Shown piece by piece: positions 6,096 to 8,152 of a stretch of DNA of 8,152 nucleotides. Source of the stretch: Nocardioides sp. (GTDB lineage: Bacteria; Actinomycetota; Actinomycetes; Propionibacteriales; Nocardioidaceae); contig JAPSKJ010000088.1 in the NCBI GenBank assembly GCA_031177735.1, positions 1-8,152 on the forward strand. Direction: 5' to 3'. Within the stretch, counting starts at the first letter, position 1. Each line of letters starts with the position of its first letter. The position numbers and the translations under genes are program-made. The notes under the pieces are model-generated. The model made no database searches. It saw nothing but the letters and a program-made list of their open reading frames with translations, and was not told where the DNA came from.

Positions 6096-6101
6096 AGGTT
6101 A
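6096..6101 (-). promoter_or_regulatory. Possible -10 box for leaderless sepX/glpR transcript
   Basis: The minus strand reads TAACCT (TANNNT), then the pyrimidine-rich CTCTCAC, then the GTG start at 6088. With no purine-rich ribosome site, a leaderless mRNA starting at the GTG fits best. The 10-bp palindrome GCGCTAGCGC (6105-6114) lies 3 bases upstream of the box and could be an operator. Confidence 0.38.
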
Positions 6102-6104
6102 GAA

Positions 6105-6114
6105 GCGCTAGCGC
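6105..6114. promoter_or_regulatory. GCGCTAGCGC palindrome upstream of sepX/glpR
   Basis: A perfect 10-bp palindrome next to the putative -10 box of the divisome gene, in the -35 to -10 spacer, where a bound repressor would block polymerase. Upstream, 6139-6163 is the least GC-rich stretch of the spacer, with two GTGTG runs around GCAAATTGC. No regulator can be named. Confidence 0.25.
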
Positions 6115-6185
6115 AGGGCGGGTCGGATGTCTACCCGTGTGTCGCAAATTGCCTGTGTGACTCGTGGGGTTTGCGGTGAGGTTGT

Positions 6186-6275
6186 CGGAATCCCCGGTTA
6201 ACCGGGGAGTGCGTCACTTCTCGGCCTTTGCAACGCCCGAGAAGTTCGGGAATCACCGGTTAACCGGGGATTCCG
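6186..6275. repeat. Symmetric REPIN-like inverted element, about 90 bp
   Basis: The element is mirror-symmetric about 6230.5. Outer arms 6187-6205 and 6256-6274 are perfect 19-bp inverted copies (GGAATCCCCGGTTAACCGG), extended by one more pair at 6186/6275. Inner arms 6216-6224 and 6237-6245 (ACTTCTCGG/CCGAGAAGT) are a perfect 9-bp stem around a 12-base loop. The 10 bases between outer and inner arms are poorly paired. Each outer arm lies within its own palindrome: 6191-6208 is perfect over 18 bp, and 6249-6274 is a 26-bp palindrome with one mismatched pair. Two inverted palindromic units around a hairpin is the layout of REP doublets (REPINs) or small MITEs. No target-site duplication is visible. 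Its right end overlaps the 3' end of rimJ. Confidence 0.7.
6216..6245. terminator. Central hairpin of the symmetric element, possible terminator after rimJ
   Basis: Perfect 9-bp stem, 12-base loop, 8-37 bases past the rimJ stop in the direction of transcription. Together with the outer palindromes it would form a strong structure in RNA from either strand. There is no T-run. It could end transcripts of the moeA-rimJ operon before sepX/glpR. Confidence 0.35.
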
Positions 6276-6876
6276 CCGCCGCCCCGCCACCGGCGTCCAG
6301 CCGCGCCAACATCCCCTCCGGGCACTCCTCGGCGGTGATGGCGAAGAGCCGGTGGTCGCGCCAGGCCCCGTCGATGTGCAGATAGCGCGGGGCGTAGCCG
6401 ATCTCGCGGATGTCGAGCTTCTCCACGACCCGCAGCGAGTTGGAGTTCTCCGGCCGGATGGCGATCTCGACCCGGTGCAGTCCGCTTGCGAAGCAGTGGT
6501 CGATCGCCAGCGCCACCGCGCGCGGCACGATCCCGCGGCCGGCGTACTCCACGTCGATCCAGTAGCCGATCGAGCCGAACAGCGCCGACCCGCGCACGAT
6601 GTTGCTCACCGTCACCTGGCCGACGAAGTGGCGGTCGACCTCGATCGCGAAGGGGTACGCCGTCCCGGCCCGTGCGCTCCGGTTGAGCCGGCGCACCAGC
6701 GCCGCGAACGAGGTGGGCCGGGCGTCGCCGCCGGGCGGCACGGTGGCGTCCCAGGGGTGCAGCCAGGCCGCGCTGCGCCGGCGCGCCAGCCGCCACTCCT
6801 CGGCGTCGTGCCGGCTGATCGGCCGGACCGTCACCTCACCGCTGGTGAGCCGGGCCGGCCAGCCCTGGGCACTCAC
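6253..6876 (-). CDS. rimJ: GNAT acetyltransferase, RimJ/RimL type
   Basis: A 207-residue protein with the GNAT fold, which transfers acetyl from acetyl-CoA to an N-terminal or side-chain amine. Visible family features are VRPI (17-20), W-LHPWD (38-43), VGQVTVSNI (85-93), GYWID (104-108), the acetyl-CoA loop VEYAGRGI (109-116), and RPENSNSLRVVEKL (141-154). RimJ acetylates ribosomal protein S5 in E. coli, but in actinobacteria this neighbour of moeA has no proven substrate. The GTG start at 6874-6876 overlaps the mog stop by 4 bases (GTGA) and the ribosome site is weak, so translation is probably coupled to mog. The opening GWPARL fits this actinobacterial subgroup. The last six residues, ESPVNR, and the stop are encoded inside the symmetric repeat element, so the native C-terminus may have been altered by its insertion. 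Confidence 0.88.
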   Translation of the reverse strand: MSAQGWPARLTSGEVTVRPISRHDAEEWRLARRRSAAWLHPWDATVPPGGDARPTSFAALVRRLNRSARAGTAYPFAIEVDRHFVGQVTVSNIVRGSALFGSIGYWIDVEYAGRGIVPRAVALAIDHCFASGLHRVEIAIRPENSNSLRVVEKLDIREIGYAPRYLHIDGAWRDHRLFAITAEECPEGMLARLDAGGGAAAESPVNR

Positions 6877-7361
6877 TCCGGACGGGGGTGGTCGCCCCCC
6901 GCGATCTGGGACAGCGCGTGCTCCAGGACGGGGCCGAGCACCTCGAGGGCGTCCTTCACACCGCCGCGCGAGCCGGGCAGGTTGACCACCAGGCAGCCGC
7001 CGGCGACCCCGGCCAGGCCGCGGGAGAGCGTCGCGGTCGGCACGCCCTTGGCGATGCCCGCGGCGCGGATGGCCTCGGCGATGCCGGGCACCTCCCGGTC
7101 GAGCAGCGGTCGGGTGACCTCCGGAGTGCGGTCGGTCGGGGTGAGGCCGGTGCCGCCGGTGGTGAGGACCACCTCGGCGCCGTGCAGCAGGTGGTGGGAG
7201 ATGGCGGCACCGACGGGCTCGCCGTCGGGCACGACGACCGGGCTGGCGACCTCGAAGCCCCGCTCGCGCAGGAAGTCGACGATCAGCGGCCCGGTGGTGT
7301 CGTCGTAGACCCCGGCGGCCGCGCGGTTGGAGGCCACCACGACGCCGGCGAGGCGGGTCAC
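6873..7361 (-). CDS. mog: Molybdopterin adenylyltransferase, MogA/MoaB family
   Basis: A 162-residue protein that adenylylates molybdopterin before molybdate insertion by MoeA. It has the GVYDDTTGP motif (17-25), the MPT-binding TTGGTG loop (67-72) followed by LTPTDRTPE (73-81), and the C-terminal SRGLAGVAGG...VNLPGSRGG signature, all typical of MogA/MoaB. The start is set at GTG 7359-7361: it overlaps the moaC stop by 4 bases (GTGA) and has GGGGGA 9 bases upstream (7371-7376). A GTG three codons earlier (7370) directly abuts that site and is less likely. The open frame continues to 7601, but that part is moaC read in another frame. Whether it acts as MogA or as a MoaB paralogue cannot be decided here. 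Confidence 0.92.
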   Translation of the reverse strand: MTRLAGVVVASNRAAAGVYDDTTGPLIVDFLRERGFEVASPVVVPDGEPVGAAISHHLLHGAEVVLTTGGTGLTPTDRTPEVTRPLLDREVPGIAEAIRAAGIAKGVPTATLSRGLAGVAGGCLVVNLPGSRGGVKDALEVLGPVLEHALSQIAGGDHPRPE

Positions 7362-7825
7362 CGGTGCCACTCCCCCGACTTGCCGCCGCTCTTGGACTCG
7401 ATCCGCACGTCGGTGATGACGGCGCCCTTGTCGACCGCCTTGACCATGTCGACGACGGTGAGGGCGGCGACGGAGACGGCGGTCAGCGCCTCCATCTCGA
7501 CGCCGGTGCGGTCGGTGGTCTTGACGGTGGCGGTGATGCCGACGGCGTCGTCGAGCACGGCGAGGTCGACGCTCACCCCGGAGATCGCGAGCGGGTGGCA
7601 CAGCGGGATCAGCGACGGGGTCTGCTTGGCGCCCATGATCCCGGCGATGCGGGCCACCGCGAGCGCGTCGCCCTTGGGGACCCCCTCACCGCGCAGCAGG
7701 TCGATCACCTCGGCGGAGACGAGCACCCGCCCGGTGGCGACGGCGACCCGGTGGGTGACCGCCTTCTGCGAGACGTCGACCATCCGCGCGGCGCCGGACT
7801 CGTCGAGGTGGGTGAGCTCGCCCAT
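7358..7825 (-). CDS. moaC: Cyclic pyranopterin monophosphate synthase MoaC
   Basis: A 155-residue protein, full length for the family. Together with MoaA it converts GTP to cyclic pyranopterin monophosphate, the first step of molybdenum cofactor synthesis. Conserved segments: MVDVSQK (15-21), VPKGDAL with K51, ARIAGIMGAKQT (58-69), LIPLCHPL (72-79), KTTDRTGVEMEALTAVSVAALTVYD-like block (102-126), and VDMVKAVDKG with D126 and K129, then the terminal SKSGGKSG. K51, D126 and K129 match the catalytic residues of the E. coli enzyme. ATG 7823-7825 is preferred: GGAG (7833-7836) lies 7 bases upstream and it overlaps the moeA stop by one base (TGATG). A GTG one codon earlier (7828) would give a 4-base GTGA overlap, so the choice is open. 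moaA is not in the window. Confidence 0.96.
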   Translation of the reverse strand: MGELTHLDESGAARMVDVSQKAVTHRVAVATGRVLVSAEVIDLLRGEGVPKGDALAVARIAGIMGAKQTPSLIPLCHPLAISGVSVDLAVLDDAVGITATVKTTDRTGVEMEALTAVSVAALTVVDMVKAVDKGAVITDVRIESKSGGKSGEWHR

Positions 7826-8152
7826 CACAGCGCTCCGTCCAGGAGCACGACCTCGACGCTCGCGCCGGCGTCCAGCTCGGTGGCGTCCTCGGGGACGATC
7901 AGCAGGCAGTTGGCGGCGGCGAGGTCACCGATCAGGTGCGAGCCGGGTCCGCCGACGGGGCTGACCGAGCCGGCGGCGTACTCACCGCGCAGGAACTGCC
8001 GCTTGCCGGCCGGCGAGCGCACCGGGTGGGTGAGCCGGGCGGTGAGCGTCGGCTGCACCAGCGGGGTGATCCCCATCAGCTTGCGCAGCGCCGGCAGCAC
8101 GAAGGTCTGGAAGGAGACGTAGGAGGAGACCGGGTTGCCGGGCAGCGTGAAG
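7825..8152 (-). CDS. moeA: Molybdopterin molybdenumtransferase MoeA / gephyrin-like Glp, C-terminal fragment
   Basis: The gene starts beyond the right edge; 108 residues are visible, from base 8151 to TGA 7825-7827. The fragment opens with FTLPGNPVSSYVSFQTFVLP, the conserved end of the MoeA catalytic domain III, followed by the C-terminal domain IV beta-barrel (GKRQFLRGEY, SHLIGDLAAANCLLIVPED, VEVVLLDG). MoeA inserts molybdate into adenylylated molybdopterin. In Corynebacterium and Mycobacterium the moeA-type gene next to rimJ and glpR corresponds to the gephyrin-like Glp, which also binds FtsZ and the GlpR receptor. Which role applies here cannot be read from the fragment, although linkage to moaC and mog favours a working cofactor enzyme. 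It is the visible head of the overlapping operon. Confidence 0.93.
   Translation of the reverse strand, partial: FTLPGNPVSSYVSFQTFVLPALRKLMGITPLVQPTLTARLTHPVRSPAGKRQFLRGEYAAGSVSPVGGPGSHLIGDLAAANCLLIVPEDATELDAGASVEVVLLDGAL

Noticed and set aside
6164..6385. Plus-strand frame encoding ESPVNR and HRLTGD segments
   Set aside because: It reads the symmetric element and then the antisense of rimJ. The protein-like segments come from the palindromes, which translate alike on both strands.
7362..7601. N-terminal extension of mog up to 7601
   Set aside because: It would lie entirely within moaC in another frame and gives Arg/His-rich non-homologous sequence. The GTG at 7361 fits the ribosome site and the family length.

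Overview
The window is very GC-rich, with GTG or TTG starts at most genes, strong third-position G/C bias, and a moeA-moaC-mog-rimJ-sepX/glpR gene order. This points to an actinobacterium. A Nocardioides-like member of the Propionibacteriales is my best guess, but that rests on gene style and not on any search. Apart from the cut-off cyclase at the left edge, every gene lies on the minus strand.

Layout from left to right. (1) Positions 1-273 hold the 3' end of a plus-strand class III nucleotide cyclase domain protein. Four bases separate it from the end of a convergent cytosolic signalling protein (278-2245) with the order receiver, PAS, PAS, HisKA, HATPase. (2) A 136-base gap with a possible promoter and a GC hairpin leads to a DUF3052-type protein (2382-2822). 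(3) A 178-base spacer holds a 20-bp imperfect hairpin just past the 3' end of tRNA-Ala(CGC) (3001-3073). (4) Next comes a NatAB-like ABC exporter: ATPase 4273-5157 and permease 3128-4276, joined by a 4-base ATGA overlap. (5) Then a SepX/GlpR-type divisome membrane protein (5231-6088). (6) A 164-base spacer holds an approximately 90-bp symmetric inverted element, REPIN-like, that runs into the 3' end of the next gene. (7) Last is a tightly overlapping operon read from the right edge leftward: moeA/glp (cut by the window edge), moaC, mog and a RimJ-type acetyltransferase.

How they work together: moeA, moaC and mog encode three steps of molybdenum cofactor synthesis. The same neighbourhood (moeA-type gephyrin homologue, rimJ, glpR) is known in Corynebacterium and Mycobacterium. 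In Corynebacterium the gephyrin-like protein Glp and its membrane receptor GlpR act in cell division. The right half of the window is therefore both a cofactor operon and a likely divisome locus. The exporter and the sensor kinase have no evident link to it.

The most unusual structure is the symmetric repeat at 6186-6275, which also supplies the last codons and the stop of rimJ. Second-tier observations are three genes with a TANNNT box exactly 7 bases before a GTG start (candidate leaderless transcripts), an 18-bp perfect palindrome written in rare codons inside the ABC ATPase gene, and a cyclase domain lacking the usual transition-state asparagine. No gene-free stretch exceeds 300 bases. 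I see no CRISPR array, rRNA, transposase or phage gene.
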